Below, piece after piece: positions 35,986 through 44,778 of a stretch of 64,000 bases of DNA (the first letter of the stretch is position 1; each line of letters opens with the position of its first letter). A program made the translations under genes and the position numbers. Source of the stretch: Luteolibacter algae (GTDB taxonomy: Bacteria; Verrucomicrobiota; Verrucomicrobiia; Verrucomicrobiales; Akkermansiaceae); NCBI RefSeq assembly GCF_042683045.1, contig NZ_JBHUIT010000017.1:62001-126000 (forward strand), written 5' to 3'. Under the pieces are notes generated by a model. It did no database searches. It was not told the DNA's origin and saw only the letters and a list, made by a program, of their open reading frames with translations.

Positions 35986-37656
35986 CTAGGTATATTTGAG
36001 CACTTCTTCGATGGTGGTTTTTCCGAGATAGATATTCCGGAGACCATCTTCGCGCAGTGTATTCATACCCAGCTCGATGGCTTTCTGTTTAAGCACCACA
36101 CTTGGAGCCCGATTGGTGATAAGCTCACGGATCGGCTCCGAAACATTCAGAAGCTCGTAAAGTCCCGCACGACCGCGGTATCCGGATTGACCGCAAACTT
36201 CACAACCAGCCCCCGTAAAGAACTGTTTGTCACCGAGTTCGTGAGGTGAAACGCCAAGCTGCGCTAAAATACTCTCGGTTGGCTCGTATGGGGTTTTGCA
36301 GTCTTTACAAATTGTCCGGACAAGCCGCTGGGCTAGAATGCCTTCCAAGGATGCTGCGACGAGGAAAGGCTCGCAACCCATGTCGATAAGACGCGTCACG
36401 GCTCCGGGAGCATCGTTGGTATGCAGGGTGGATAAAACCAAGTGACCGGTGAGAGCTGCCTGGATCGCGATGGTCGCAGTATCTTTGTCCCGCATTTCCC
36501 CGATCATGATCCGATCCGGATCCTGACGGAGGAAGGCACGGAGCACACGTGGGAAATCCAATCCGATACTTTCCTGGATCGGGATTTGGATAATGCCGTC
36601 AATGTCATATTCTACCGGGTCCTCAGCTGTAAGAAGCTTGGCATCAATGGTGTTGATCCGGCGAAGACCCGCATAGAGCGTTGTGGTCTTGCCCGCACCA
36701 GTTGGTCCGGTCACGATGAAAATACCATTGGGCTTCTCGATCGTTTCACCAATATACTCATAGATGTTTTCAGGTAGCCCCAGATTCTCAAGCGAGAGAT
36801 TGACCGAGGAGCGATCGAGAACCCGCAGCACGACGGATTCGCCATGGTGGGTCGGCAGGGTGGATACCCGCATATCGACCTGTTTCTCGCCGATTTGTTT
36901 TACGATACGACCGTCCTGTGGAATCCGGCGCTCGGCGATGTTCATGTTCGCCATCACCTTTACGCGGGAGAGAATTGGGAGAGCCAGGTGAACCGGTGGC
37001 GGAGCCATCTCATAGAGTGCTCCATCGACCCGGTAACGGATCTTGAAATCTTTTTCAAAAGGCTCGAAGTGGATGTCCGAAGCTTTCTCCTTGATTGCTT
37101 GATACAACACGAGGTCGACATACCGAACGATCGGGGCGGAGTTTGCCTCTGCCTCCGGGTTGGCCGAATCGAAATCCTCAAGCCCTGCGTCCAGTTGGCC
37201 GAGAATGTCCTCCATTGCGCGGCCTTCGCCGCCATAGCATTCGTTAATTTTTGCTTCAACAAGGTAATCGGGAGCTACCACGACAACGATTTCCCGCCCA
37301 AGCGCGAAACGGAGGTCCTCGACAGTCTGGGGGTTGAGCGGATCAACCAGCGCGACGTGGAGTCCCAAATCATCGAAGTTGACGGGAAGAGCGCCGTGGA
37401 GGCGTGCTGTGCCAGCGGGAAGGAGGTTTAGCAGAGCTTCTGGCGGAGCCCAGTTTTTTAGATCCACAAGGGTGGCTCCAAGTTCGGAGGCTACCACAGG
37501 CCATACATCGTCTCGACTTTGGACGACTTGGAAATCGGCTAGTAGCTCAGGAACAGTCTTACCACTGTTATCTACTTCGGAAATAATTTCTTCGGCGAGC
37601 GAGGCGTCTATCAGGCCACGGGATTGGAAAAGGTCTAGGAGTTGGCGGTTGTCCAT
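35986..37656 (-). CDS. gspE: GspE/PilB-type secretion ATPase (second copy)
   Basis: Predicted 556 aa from MDNRQLLDLFQSRGL; the frame extends to 37710 in the preceding gene's end. The N1 domain is followed by the ATPase core: Walker A GPTGAGKTTTLYA, the Asp box (LTAEDPVEY), Walker B (RIMIGEMRD), the His box (LSTLHTNDAPGAVTRL), and a tetracysteine zinc module CKDC/CEVC. It powers pseudopilus or pilus assembly. It has a paralogue directly upstream and GspF directly downstream. The two ATPases probably serve different machines or act together. Confidence 0.93.
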   Translation of the reverse strand: MDNRQLLDLFQSRGLIDASLAEEIISEVDNSGKTVPELLADFQVVQSRDDVWPVVASELGATLVDLKNWAPPEALLNLLPAGTARLHGALPVNFDDLGLHVALVDPLNPQTVEDLRFALGREIVVVVAPDYLVEAKINECYGGEGRAMEDILGQLDAGLEDFDSANPEAEANSAPIVRYVDLVLYQAIKEKASDIHFEPFEKDFKIRYRVDGALYEMAPPPVHLALPILSRVKVMANMNIAERRIPQDGRIVKQIGEKQVDMRVSTLPTHHGESVVLRVLDRSSVNLSLENLGLPENIYEYIGETIEKPNGIFIVTGPTGAGKTTTLYAGLRRINTIDAKLLTAEDPVEYDIDGIIQIPIQESIGLDFPRVLRAFLRQDPDRIMIGEMRDKDTATIAIQAALTGHLVLSTLHTNDAPGAVTRLIDMGCEPFLVAASLEGILAQRLVRTICKDCKTPYEPTESILAQLGVSPHELGDKQFFTGAGCEVCGQSGYRGRAGLYELLNVSEPIRELITNRAPSVVLKQKAIELGMNTLREDGLRNIYLGKTTIEEVLKYT

Positions 37657-37706
37657 CTGGAAATTGGGATTTAGGAATTTTTTAAAGTGCGTTGAATGGG
37701 CGTGTA

Positions 37707-39386
37707 TCAATCAGCATCGCCCATGGTGGCGTGGACTACTTCAGATCCCGATGTGAGGCCTGAAAGAACTTTCCGGATGCCGTCTTCACGGAGTGTGCGC
37801 ATACCAAGCTCCCGGGCACGTTTGCGGAGCTGACCGGTGGAGAGCTCGGCATTGACCATTGAGCGGACTTCGTCATCGATATTAAAGAGCTCGAAGATGC
37901 CCATCCGGCCGCGGAAGCCGTTGCCGCGGCATTTTTCGCAACCTACGGGACCGAAAATAGAGGCTTCGGTCACTCGCGAGGGATCTAGATGAAGTGCGCG
38001 CATTTCCTTATCAGTGAGTTCGGCAGGAGCCTTACAAACAGGGCAAAGTTTCCGCACCAGGCGCTGGGCGAGAATTGACCGGACCGCTGAAGCGATGAGG
38101 AACGGTTTCACTCCGATATCCGCGAGACGTGCGACCGCTGAAGGGGCATCGTTGGTGTGGAGTGTGGAGAAAACCAAGTGACCGGTAAGCGATGCGTTGA
38201 TCGCGATGTTGGCAGTCTCGGCATCCCGGATTTCTCCGATCATGATGATGTTGGGTGCCTGGCGGAGCATCGCCCGCAGTGCCGCGCCGAAGCTCATGCC
38301 GATATCGGCCTTGACCATGACCTGGTTGATGCCGGGAAGCTCATACTCCACCGGGTCTTCCACGGTGATGATTTTTTTATCCGGTTTGTTGATTACATTG
38401 AGACAGGCATAAAGAGTCGTCGTTTTTCCGGAGCCGGTAGGACCAGTGACTAGAATAATTCCATCCGGGAGTCCGAGCAATTGCTCAAACTGCGCCTGGT
38501 CATCCGAGAAAAAGCCAAGCTCCGGTAAACCAAGGAGGAGGGCTGTTTTATCGAGAATACGCATGACGATGGATTCACCATGATTGGAAGGCACCGATGA
38601 AACCCGTAGATCGATCTCCTTGTCGCCCATTTTGAGCTGGATACGACCGTCCTGAGGTAGCCGTTTCTCAGCGATGGACATGCTGCCGCTCATAACCTTG
38701 AGTCGGGCGATAATCGCTGGAAGCAGTTTCTTCGGATGAGTATCCACGTGAACCAGCTTGCCATCCATCCGGTAGCGAATGCGCACGGAAGTCTCAAGGG
38801 GCTCGATATGGATATCCGAAGCGCGGAGACGGAACGCTTCCGTAAGAGTCTGCTGCACGAGACGGATGATTGGTGCGTCGCCAGTTTCCGCGCCTGCTTC
38901 TGTATCGCCGGTGGAAACCTGGAAAGAATCGACTGGGGCAACGGTGGAATGCTCGTCGGAGCTGTAGTATTCGTTCAGGAAATTATTGATGTCTGAAACG
39001 GTTGCGCAGACGAGATTCAGCTCCCGCCCGATAACGTGGGGAAGACTATCGAGAACTTCAAAATCTAGCGGATCGGCTACGGCTACGGACAAATAGGTGC
39101 CGTCATCCATGAGCGGAATCGCGCGATATCTGCGGGCAATATCTTCGGAGATAGTTTGTATAACCGCAGGTTCGATATTCAGGCCGTCCATATCATAGTA
39201 TGGGATGCTTGCATTGGCGGCAAGCGTCTCGGCAACCTGAACTTCGGTAAGCTCCGTATTATTGATCAGGGATTGGACAATGGTCTCGCTACCTCTGAGA
39301 GAAGCACGTGATTGTTGGACTTGCTCCTCGGTAACTAGGCCTGCTTCGGCAAGGAGTTCTGCTAGATAATCTTCGTTTGAAAACAC
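37707..39386 (-). CDS. GspE/PilB-type secretion ATPase (first copy)
   Basis: Predicted 559 aa. It has the same order as its neighbour: MshEN-like N-terminal domain (about 1-140), Walker A GPTGSGKTTTLYA, Asp box TVEDPVEYELP, Walker B IIMIGEIRD, His box FSTLHTNDAPSAVARL, and zinc cysteines CPVC/CEKC. The gap to the next ATPase gene is 50 bases. The presence of two full-length ATPases in tandem is a noteworthy feature. PilB and GspE roles cannot be told apart from sequence alone. Confidence 0.92.
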   Translation of the reverse strand: MFSNEDYLAELLAEAGLVTEEQVQQSRASLRGSETIVQSLINNTELTEVQVAETLAANASIPYYDMDGLNIEPAVIQTISEDIARRYRAIPLMDDGTYLSVAVADPLDFEVLDSLPHVIGRELNLVCATVSDINNFLNEYYSSDEHSTVAPVDSFQVSTGDTEAGAETGDAPIIRLVQQTLTEAFRLRASDIHIEPLETSVRIRYRMDGKLVHVDTHPKKLLPAIIARLKVMSGSMSIAEKRLPQDGRIQLKMGDKEIDLRVSSVPSNHGESIVMRILDKTALLLGLPELGFFSDDQAQFEQLLGLPDGIILVTGPTGSGKTTTLYACLNVINKPDKKIITVEDPVEYELPGINQVMVKADIGMSFGAALRAMLRQAPNIIMIGEIRDAETANIAINASLTGHLVFSTLHTNDAPSAVARLADIGVKPFLIASAVRSILAQRLVRKLCPVCKAPAELTDKEMRALHLDPSRVTEASIFGPVGCEKCRGNGFRGRMGIFELFNIDDEVRSMVNAELSTGQLRKRARELGMRTLREDGIRKVLSGLTSGSEVVHATMGDAD

Positions 39387-39496
39387 TGGGAATTATTCTT
39401 GAGAGGTGAATATGGGTTTGGTGTCGCGGTGCTTCACCTGTTGGTAGGCTCTGAAGATGGTCAAGCCATGACGTGGTGTCAATCAGCCACATCGGG

Positions 39497-39524
39497 AAAA
39501 ATCGCCCGGTCTTTCATCGGGGCG
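39497..39524 (-). terminator. Terminator after the MidA-like gene
   Basis: CGCCCCG / CGGGCG forms a short GC stem (39503-39524) followed on the minus strand by ATTTTTCCC, 9 bases past the methyltransferase stop. Confidence 0.65.
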
Positions 39525-39532
39525 AAAGAAAG

Positions 39533-40501
39533 TTAGATTTTTTCCCGAATGACTTGTCGGAGAACCATGAAATGGTCTGCGGCACCGAGAATAGGTTCGC
39601 AGACATATTCCGTATTGCAGCGGATGAAGGTTGCCAAGGATACTGGCATTTCGCTTGTGAGCCATGGCTTGGACCACTGAATCAAATCGGTAAAATTAAC
39701 GTCAGCGGTGATGTCCTGTTTACCCGGGTGCTGATAAACCGAATTTCCTTCAAAAATCTGATGGTGGAAATATGCCCGTAAGCTGCCTCCCGGGCGCCGG
39801 TAATAGAGATCTTTCGCAAGATTGCCGTAATCGATGGTGAGCATTTCACCTGTCTGCCATCCGGGTAACCATGATTTCAGCCATAGGCGGTAGGAGTCAT
39901 GAATCTCCACCCGCTGGCTGGTTTGGAACAATTGGTCGAATATAGATGATGGCGGGAGCTCCGCGGAGCGGCACAAATACTCTTCTGGGACTCCTGTGGC
40001 TGAAGAGTGATTCAAGCAAACTTCCGCCCAGGAATCACTGGTTTTCTCGAAGAGTTTAACGGGGAAAGCATCGACGAGTTCGTTCGAATAGATCACGGCG
40101 CGACCCTTGCAGGCGGAAAGAGCCTCTTGAATTGTGCGATGATAGTTTGCCTTGTTCCTTAGTCCTGCCTTTTGCCGGACCGCCAGGGTTTGTGAGGAGT
40201 CCACCAAGTGAAGTTTGGTGCGGAAACGTATGTGCATTGGCAGATGCTGCAAAACCTGTCCGGCGAGAGTTCCCATACCGGGGCCGATTTCGATGAGATT
40301 ATTGGTCCTGTGCGCTCTAAAAGCCTGCCTCGCCCAAGCTGCAATAGCTTTCGCGGGAGCTTCCGACAGTTGGGGCGCTGTGGTGAAGTCCCCTCTGGAC
40401 CCAATGCCACGGATATTTTGTGAGTAATATCCTTGCTCGGGATCATGCAAGCAGCGGGTCATGAACTGCTCGAAAGTTTCCTGCCGTGGAATAGGAGTCA
40501 T
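39533..40501 (-). CDS. MidA-family (NDUFAF7-like) SAM-dependent methyltransferase
   Basis: Predicted 322 aa. The start MTPIPRQETFEQFMTRCLHDPEQGYY is characteristic of MidA/NDUFAF7. The SAM-binding motif IEIGPGMGTLAGQVL (residues about 70-84), the acidic loop LVDSSQ, and SNELVDAFPVKLF are present. NDUFAF7 methylates an arginine of complex I in mitochondria. The bacterial target is unclear. It is downstream of rpsP and separated from it by a strong terminator. Confidence 0.88.
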   Translation of the reverse strand: MTPIPRQETFEQFMTRCLHDPEQGYYSQNIRGIGSRGDFTTAPQLSEAPAKAIAAWARQAFRAHRTNNLIEIGPGMGTLAGQVLQHLPMHIRFRTKLHLVDSSQTLAVRQKAGLRNKANYHRTIQEALSACKGRAVIYSNELVDAFPVKLFEKTSDSWAEVCLNHSSATGVPEEYLCRSAELPPSSIFDQLFQTSQRVEIHDSYRLWLKSWLPGWQTGEMLTIDYGNLAKDLYYRRPGGSLRAYFHHQIFEGNSVYQHPGKQDITADVNFTDLIQWSKPWLTSEMPVSLATFIRCNTEYVCEPILGAADHFMVLRQVIREKI

Positions 40502-40526
40502 GAATCAACAAATGATCTTCCGCTGT

Positions 40527-40565
40527 AAAACAAAACAACCGCGGCCGGTGAAGGCTCGCGGTTGT
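40527..40565 (-). terminator. Terminator after rpsP
   Basis: ACAACCGCG / CGCGGTTGT (40535-40543 with 40557-40565) is followed on the minus strand by TTTGTTTTAC. Confidence 0.85.
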
Positions 40566-40588
40566 GGGGAAACTTATTGTGTGGAAGC

Positions 40589-40840
40589 TTACTTAGCTTC
40601 GGCAGTGCGTGCCTTACGGATGAAGCTATTCACTGTCTCGGAAGGTTTGGCACCTACGGAAAGCCACTTGTCAGCTTTTTCCAGATCGATCTGATAGTTG
40701 GTGCCTTCGAGCATTGGATCGTATGTGCCAATTTGCTCGATGTAACGACCGTCGCGGCGCTTGCGACTGTCTACGGCAACGATTTTGTAGTATGGACGAT
40801 CTTTTGTGCCCTTGCGGTTGAGACGGAGAGAAACTGACAT
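40589..40840 (-). CDS. rpsP: 30S ribosomal protein S16
   Basis: Predicted 83 aa, a normal bS16 length. It starts MSVSLRLNRKGTKDRPYYKIVAVDSRKRRDG, the family signature (RxGxKxxPxYxIVxADSRxxRDG). It is needed for small-subunit assembly. Unlike the usual rpsP-rimM-trmD-rplS operon, it stands alone here. Confidence 0.97.
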   Translation of the reverse strand: MSVSLRLNRKGTKDRPYYKIVAVDSRKRRDGRYIEQIGTYDPMLEGTNYQIDLEKADKWLSVGAKPSETVNSFIRKARTAEAK

Positions 40841-40972
40841 GATTTGGCGTGTTACGAGTTGCCCCTATTCGGGCGGGCGCGGAGATTGGTTGAAAAGTTG
40901 CAGGAGGACAAGCGAAATTTTGCCAGCTCTACGAGTTTTTTTATAAATGATAGTGGGAGGAGAGAGAAAAAG

Positions 40973-41004
40973 AAAAACCCGGCAGCCTACACTGCCGGGT
41001 TTTT
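40973..41004. terminator. Strong symmetric terminator
   Basis: AAAAACCCGGCAG / CTGCCGGGTTTTT (40973-40985 with 40992-41004) is a perfect 13-bp stem with a 6-base loop and A/T tails on both sides. It ends 21 bases before the stop codon of the TIGR04073-like gene on the minus strand. Confidence 0.9.
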
Positions 41005-41025
41005 GAGATTTCAGACGATAAGGTC

Positions 41026-41457
41026 TTAGTAAGATTGTGAGCGCGAGTGGCTGAAGTAGGTCTCGAAACCAAGCTCCGGTGGGAACTCTGAGAGGCCGTC
41101 ATGGACATTCATATCGATCCTGTTGTCCTGGCCGCACTTTTCATAGGGCGGTTTGAAAGTGCCGCGATAAGTTGGGCATGTGAATGTGATGAGCTCATAG
41201 AAACCGTAACCAAGGCGACGGAATGCGCGGTTTGTGCCGTCCACAGCACCGTATGACCAGCCTGCTTTGCGGCCATAGGTATCAGTTTTGCGAACAATTT
41301 GCTCAGGAATTTCAATGAATCCGTAGAGAATGTTGCTGACTGCACGACCGAGCTTACGAGTCGAGGTATACTGTGAGCCTGGAGGCGCGTGGATATCGCC
41401 AGCGGCAAAGCCGGAGAGGACGATAAAGGTTGATGCAATGGCTAGGAGTTTTTTCAT
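41026..41457 (-). CDS. Exosortase-system-associated protein, TIGR04073-like
   Basis: Predicted 143 aa from MKKLLAIASTFIVLSGFAAG, a signal peptide. The mature part fits the pattern I recall for TIGR04073: RKLGRAVSNILYGFIEIPEQI, GWSYGAVDGTNRAFRRLGYGFYELITF, and a Pro-rich TYRGTFKPPYE. That family occurs in Verrucomicrobia and other bacteria that have exosortase/PEP-CTERM systems. Its function is unknown. The assignment is from memory of the pattern, not a search. Confidence 0.75.
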   Translation of the reverse strand: MKKLLAIASTFIVLSGFAAGDIHAPPGSQYTSTRKLGRAVSNILYGFIEIPEQIVRKTDTYGRKAGWSYGAVDGTNRAFRRLGYGFYELITFTCPTYRGTFKPPYEKCGQDNRIDMNVHDGLSEFPPELGFETYFSHSRSQSY

Positions 41458-41521
41458 GCTTGGAGAAAAGTTAGGAAAAAGGGGTGGGAGTTGGCAAGTA
41501 GAAGTTTGGCGATTTTTGTGA

Positions 41522-43117
41522 TCACAATTCAAAGGAGAGAACCTTGAGAATGCCTGGGGTTTCGCGGAGAGTTTTGAGCAGTTCCGGAGTCGGCTCGTTG
41601 TCCACTTCGATGACAGTCACCGCGGTTTTCTTTTCTTTGTTACGTGAGAGCGCCATGTTTGCGATGTTTACTCCGGCTTCTCCGAGGGAGGAGCCGATCA
41701 CGCCCACGATTCCCGGGCGATCGTCGTTTTCCACGAAGAGGAAACGGCCGGATGGATTGGTCTCCACGTAGTGGCCGGCAATGTGAACGATCCTGGCGGA
41801 GCTTCCGAAGAACGTTCCGGCAACCGTGGTTGTTTCATTTCCTTTGATTGCAGAGACTTCGATGAGTTCTGTGCAATTTGTGGCGAGGGCGACGGTGGAT
41901 TCAGAAACGCTGATTCCGAGATTTTTCGCAACAGCGGGAGCATTGATGAGGTTGACCTGGGCTTCGTTGCTGGCGGCAGCGAGGTAGCCGGTCAAAATCT
42001 TGCGGGTAACCAGCTCTGTATCCAGTTCGGAAACGGCGCCGAGGTAGGAGACCCGGATTGAATCGCACTGCGCAGGAGCGATTTTTGAGAGGAGTTTACC
42101 GAGGGAATCGGCAAGATCGAGATATGGTCCAACGGACTCGAGGGTTTTTGCATCAAGATTCGGCATATTGACCGCGTTGCGGATCTCGCCGCTTTGGAGG
42201 AAGTCCTTGATCTGGATGGCGACCTCAATACCCACGTTTTCCTGGGCTTCCGCAGTGGAGGCGCCCAAGTGGGGGGTGAATACTGTTTTCTTTGCAGAGA
42301 AAAGAGGAAAGTCCGCCGGAGGGGGCTCGACTTCGTAGACATCAAGAGCGATTCCCGCAAGGTGGCCCGCATCAATGGATGCTTTGGCAGCTGCTTCGTC
42401 GACCAGTCCGCCGCGTGCGCAGTTGATGATGAGTGCGCCCGGGTTCATCAGAGCGATGCGCTCTTTGTTCATGATGTGGTTGGTTTCCGGGGTCATCGGA
42501 ATGTGCAGGGTGACGACGTCCGCTCCAGTGAGTGCTTTATCCGCGGTTTCCGCCAGTTCGACTTTCAATGACTGGGCACGGGCTGCGGTAAGGAAAGGAT
42601 CGTAAGCGACGACGTGCATGCCGAATGCCTGCGCACGCTTGGCAAATTCTGTTCCGATGCGGCCCATGCCGAGGATGGCAAGACGCTTGCCGAACATTTC
42701 GACGCCTTCGTAGAGCTTGCGATCCCATTTTCCGGAGATCATCGAGGTATGGGCCGGTCCGATATTGCGAGCCAGGGCGAGCATGAGTGCGAAAGCGTGT
42801 TCCGCGGTCGAGATGGTATTTCCGCTGGGAGTGTTCATGACGACAACCCCGTGATCGGTGGCAGCGTCGCGATCAATATTATCGACACCGACGCCAGCGC
42901 GACCAATGGCTTTGAGGTTCTTGGCAGCTGCGAAAACTTCAGGCGTCACCTTGGTCTGGGAGCGAATGACAAGGCCGTGGTAATCGCCGATGATTTTGAT
43001 GAGTTCCTCGGGAGAGAGGCCGGTGTTGACATCCACTGTGATTCCTTCGGCGGAGCGGAGAGCTTCTACACCTTTTTCGGAAATGGGGTCGGAAACGAGG
43101 ACGCGGTAGTTTGTCAT
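41522..43117 (-). CDS. serA: D-3-phosphoglycerate dehydrogenase
   Basis: Predicted 531 aa, the long (type 1) SerA. Substrate domain parts flank the NAD domain with GMGRIGTEFAKRA (residues about 150-162). Catalytic residues lie in INCARGGLVDE (Arg), the downstream Glu, and HLGASTAEAQENVG (His). An intervening domain (about 320-450) and a C-terminal ACT domain (about 455-531, FVENDDRPGIVGVIGSSL) allow serine feedback. This is the first step of serine biosynthesis. It is divergent from dusB. Confidence 0.96.
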   Translation of the reverse strand: MTNYRVLVSDPISEKGVEALRSAEGITVDVNTGLSPEELIKIIGDYHGLVIRSQTKVTPEVFAAAKNLKAIGRAGVGVDNIDRDAATDHGVVVMNTPSGNTISTAEHAFALMLALARNIGPAHTSMISGKWDRKLYEGVEMFGKRLAILGMGRIGTEFAKRAQAFGMHVVAYDPFLTAARAQSLKVELAETADKALTGADVVTLHIPMTPETNHIMNKERIALMNPGALIINCARGGLVDEAAAKASIDAGHLAGIALDVYEVEPPPADFPLFSAKKTVFTPHLGASTAEAQENVGIEVAIQIKDFLQSGEIRNAVNMPNLDAKTLESVGPYLDLADSLGKLLSKIAPAQCDSIRVSYLGAVSELDTELVTRKILTGYLAAASNEAQVNLINAPAVAKNLGISVSESTVALATNCTELIEVSAIKGNETTTVAGTFFGSSARIVHIAGHYVETNPSGRFLFVENDDRPGIVGVIGSSLGEAGVNIANMALSRNKEKKTAVTVIEVDNEPTPELLKTLRETPGILKVLSFEL

Positions 43118-43445
43118 GGGGCGCTTTGGGTAGAATAGAAACGGGTGCCTTGCAAGGCGGTATTAAATGGAAGTTTGCCGTTTTTTGGCGATGTGTATCG
43201 GTTTCAAATTGTCATGAATCTCCATGTTGGACTGTGGATGGCGGCGTGGATCTTGCGAGATTTGGGAGCGGCTCGTCGATCATCCCGATAAGTGCTGTGG
43301 AAGATCCTGTCGCCCGCTGTGCGGTTCCCGGAGCATGGATTTGCGACAATGGGTAAGGGGGTTCGCTTCAAGACTGGTGGAAGAGCCCTTCGAAGTCGTT
43401 GGTTTTGCGACTTTCTATGATTGACTTGGATGGTAGAGTTCCCGC
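43118..43445. other. Intergenic region between serA and dusB, no gene recognised
   Basis: This 328-bp gap between divergent genes must hold both promoters. Short reading frames here have no recognisable product. A small inverted repeat AAGTCG / CGACTT (43394-43399 and 43409-43414) lies about 30 bases before the dusB start. No clear promoter boxes, tRNA or riboswitch were seen. Confidence 0.5.
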
Positions 43446-44453
43446 GTGTTACACTGGTTTTCAGACGGGAATTTCCCTTTGTATTTGGCTCCGATGGCAG
43501 GGGTGACGGATTTGATTTTCCGTCAGATTTGCAAGGAGATGGGGGCGGATGTGATGGTCACGGAATTTGTCTCTGCGGAGGGCATCATGCAGGCTGATGA
43601 GCGGACCAGGAAATATACGGAATTTTCAGAAGAGCAGAGGCCGGTGGGTGTTCAGCTTTTCGGTGCGGATGGCGAAAGGATGGGAGAGGCGGCGAGAAAG
43701 ATCATCGATAAAGGGCTAGCTGGGCGACGGCCCGACTTCATAGATATCAACTTCGGCTGTCCGGTGAACAAAGTCGTCTCCCGCAATGGTGGATCATCGT
43801 TACTCAGAGACTGTCCCTTGCTGGCTAGCGTGGCCAATGGTGTGGCGAAGGCTGTGGGCGATGATGTCCCGGTGACCGCTAAAATCAGGATCGGCTGGGA
43901 CGCGGATAGCGTAAATGCCGTGGAAGTAGCCAGAACATTGGAGGATTGTGGAATGCAGGCCATTGCCGTCCATGGGCGGACGCGTGCCCAAGGGTATGCC
44001 GGTGTGGCGGATTGGGATACGATAGATGCCGTAGCCCGCGCCGTGGCAGTCCCGGTAATTGGTAACGGGGATATCGCCACGGGTGAGGATCTTGCCAAGC
44101 GGAAGCGGGAGACTGCTGTCAGCGGAGCGATGATCGGACGCGCGGCCATGCAGAATCCCTGGGTTTTCCGAGAGGCAAAGTATTTTTTGGAAACAGGGAA
44201 ATGCATGGAGCCGGTTCCAATGCAGGAGCGTTGGGAGCTCGTGTTGCGGCATTGCCGTCTAGCTGTGGATAGCGGGCGTCACGGAAACGAAAGGCAGACA
44301 GTGATCGGGATGCGTGGTCGGCTGATGGCATATTGCAAAGGGTTTCCCGGCGCAAAGGAACTGCGACAAAAACTTTGCCAGGTTGAATCTGTGGCTGCGG
44401 TGGAAGATCTTGCCGCAGGAGCGCTGGAGGCTTATCAAACGACTACCGCCTGA
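43446..44453 (+). CDS. dusB: tRNA-dihydrouridine synthase, DusB-like
   Basis: Predicted 335 aa from a GTG start (43446) preceded by GGTAGAG. The flavin barrel shows APMAGVTDLIFR (about 15-26), the catalytic Cys in NFGCPVNKVV, KIRIGWD, the His of AVHGRTRAQGYAG, and GNGDIATGED. It reduces uridines in the tRNA D-loop using FMN and NADPH. In other bacteria it often sits with fis. Here it stands alone and is followed by the hairpin array. Confidence 0.93.
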   Translation: MLHWFSDGNFPLYLAPMAGVTDLIFRQICKEMGADVMVTEFVSAEGIMQADERTRKYTEFSEEQRPVGVQLFGADGERMGEAARKIIDKGLAGRRPDFIDINFGCPVNKVVSRNGGSSLLRDCPLLASVANGVAKAVGDDVPVTAKIRIGWDADSVNAVEVARTLEDCGMQAIAVHGRTRAQGYAGVADWDTIDAVARAVAVPVIGNGDIATGEDLAKRKRETAVSGAMIGRAAMQNPWVFREAKYFLETGKCMEPVPMQERWELVLRHCRLAVDSGRHGNERQTVIGMRGRLMAYCKGFPGAKELRQKLCQVESVAAVEDLAAGALEAYQTTTA

Positions 44454-44503
44454 GGTGGTATTACCTGCTACTGTATTACCTCATTCCCGGGAGGGAAAAG
44501 AGA

Positions 44504-44573
44504 TCAGGAAGGCAGGCGAACAGGTTTGGGGGGAGATTACGGCAAGGCCGTTCCTGTTCTCCTGCCTCCCTGA
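44504..44573. repeat. Hairpin 1 of a three-hairpin array downstream of dusB
   Basis: A 21-base arm (44504-44524, TCAGGAAGGCAGGCGAACAGG less two mismatches) pairs with 44553-44573. The loop of 28 bases contains TTTGGGGGG. Confidence 0.75.
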
Positions 44574-44582
44574 AATGTAAGG

Positions 44583-44654
44583 GGAAACGGTCCGAATATT
44601 TCGAGCGGGGGGACTCCTGTTGCTCGGACCGTTTCCGCATATCCTTTGGGGGAA
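44583..44654. repeat. Hairpin 2 of the array with conserved G-rich tail
   Basis: GGAAACGGTCCGA (44583-44595) is an exact inverse of TCGGACCGTTTCC (44624-44636). The loop has a G6 run. The tail GCATATCCTTTGGGGGAA (44637-44654) is nearly identical to the tail of hairpin 3. Confidence 0.8.
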
Positions 44655-44696
44655 TTATGCTGTTTTGGGGGGGACTTGTTTGTTGAAAAAGGTAGA

Positions 44697-44774
44697 GAAA
44701 CGATCCCGGAAATTGGGGGGGAGCCAGTGGGGGGATGGCTGATCCGGGATCGTTTCGTATTTCCTTTGGGGGAA
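44697..44774. repeat. Hairpin 3 of the array with conserved G-rich tail
   Basis: GAAACGATCCCGG (44697-44709) is an exact inverse of CCGGGATCGTTTC (44744-44756). Inside the loop AGCCA pairs with TGGCT, and there are G7 and G6 runs. The tail GTATTTCCTTTGGGGGAA (44757-44774) repeats that of hairpin 2. It ends 4 bases from the stop of the next minus-strand gene. Confidence 0.8.
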
Positions 44775-44778
44775 GATG

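Noticed and set aside
43224..43424. 66-aa frame in the serA-dusB gap
   Set aside because: No recognisable sequence and no ribosome site; composition looks non-coding.
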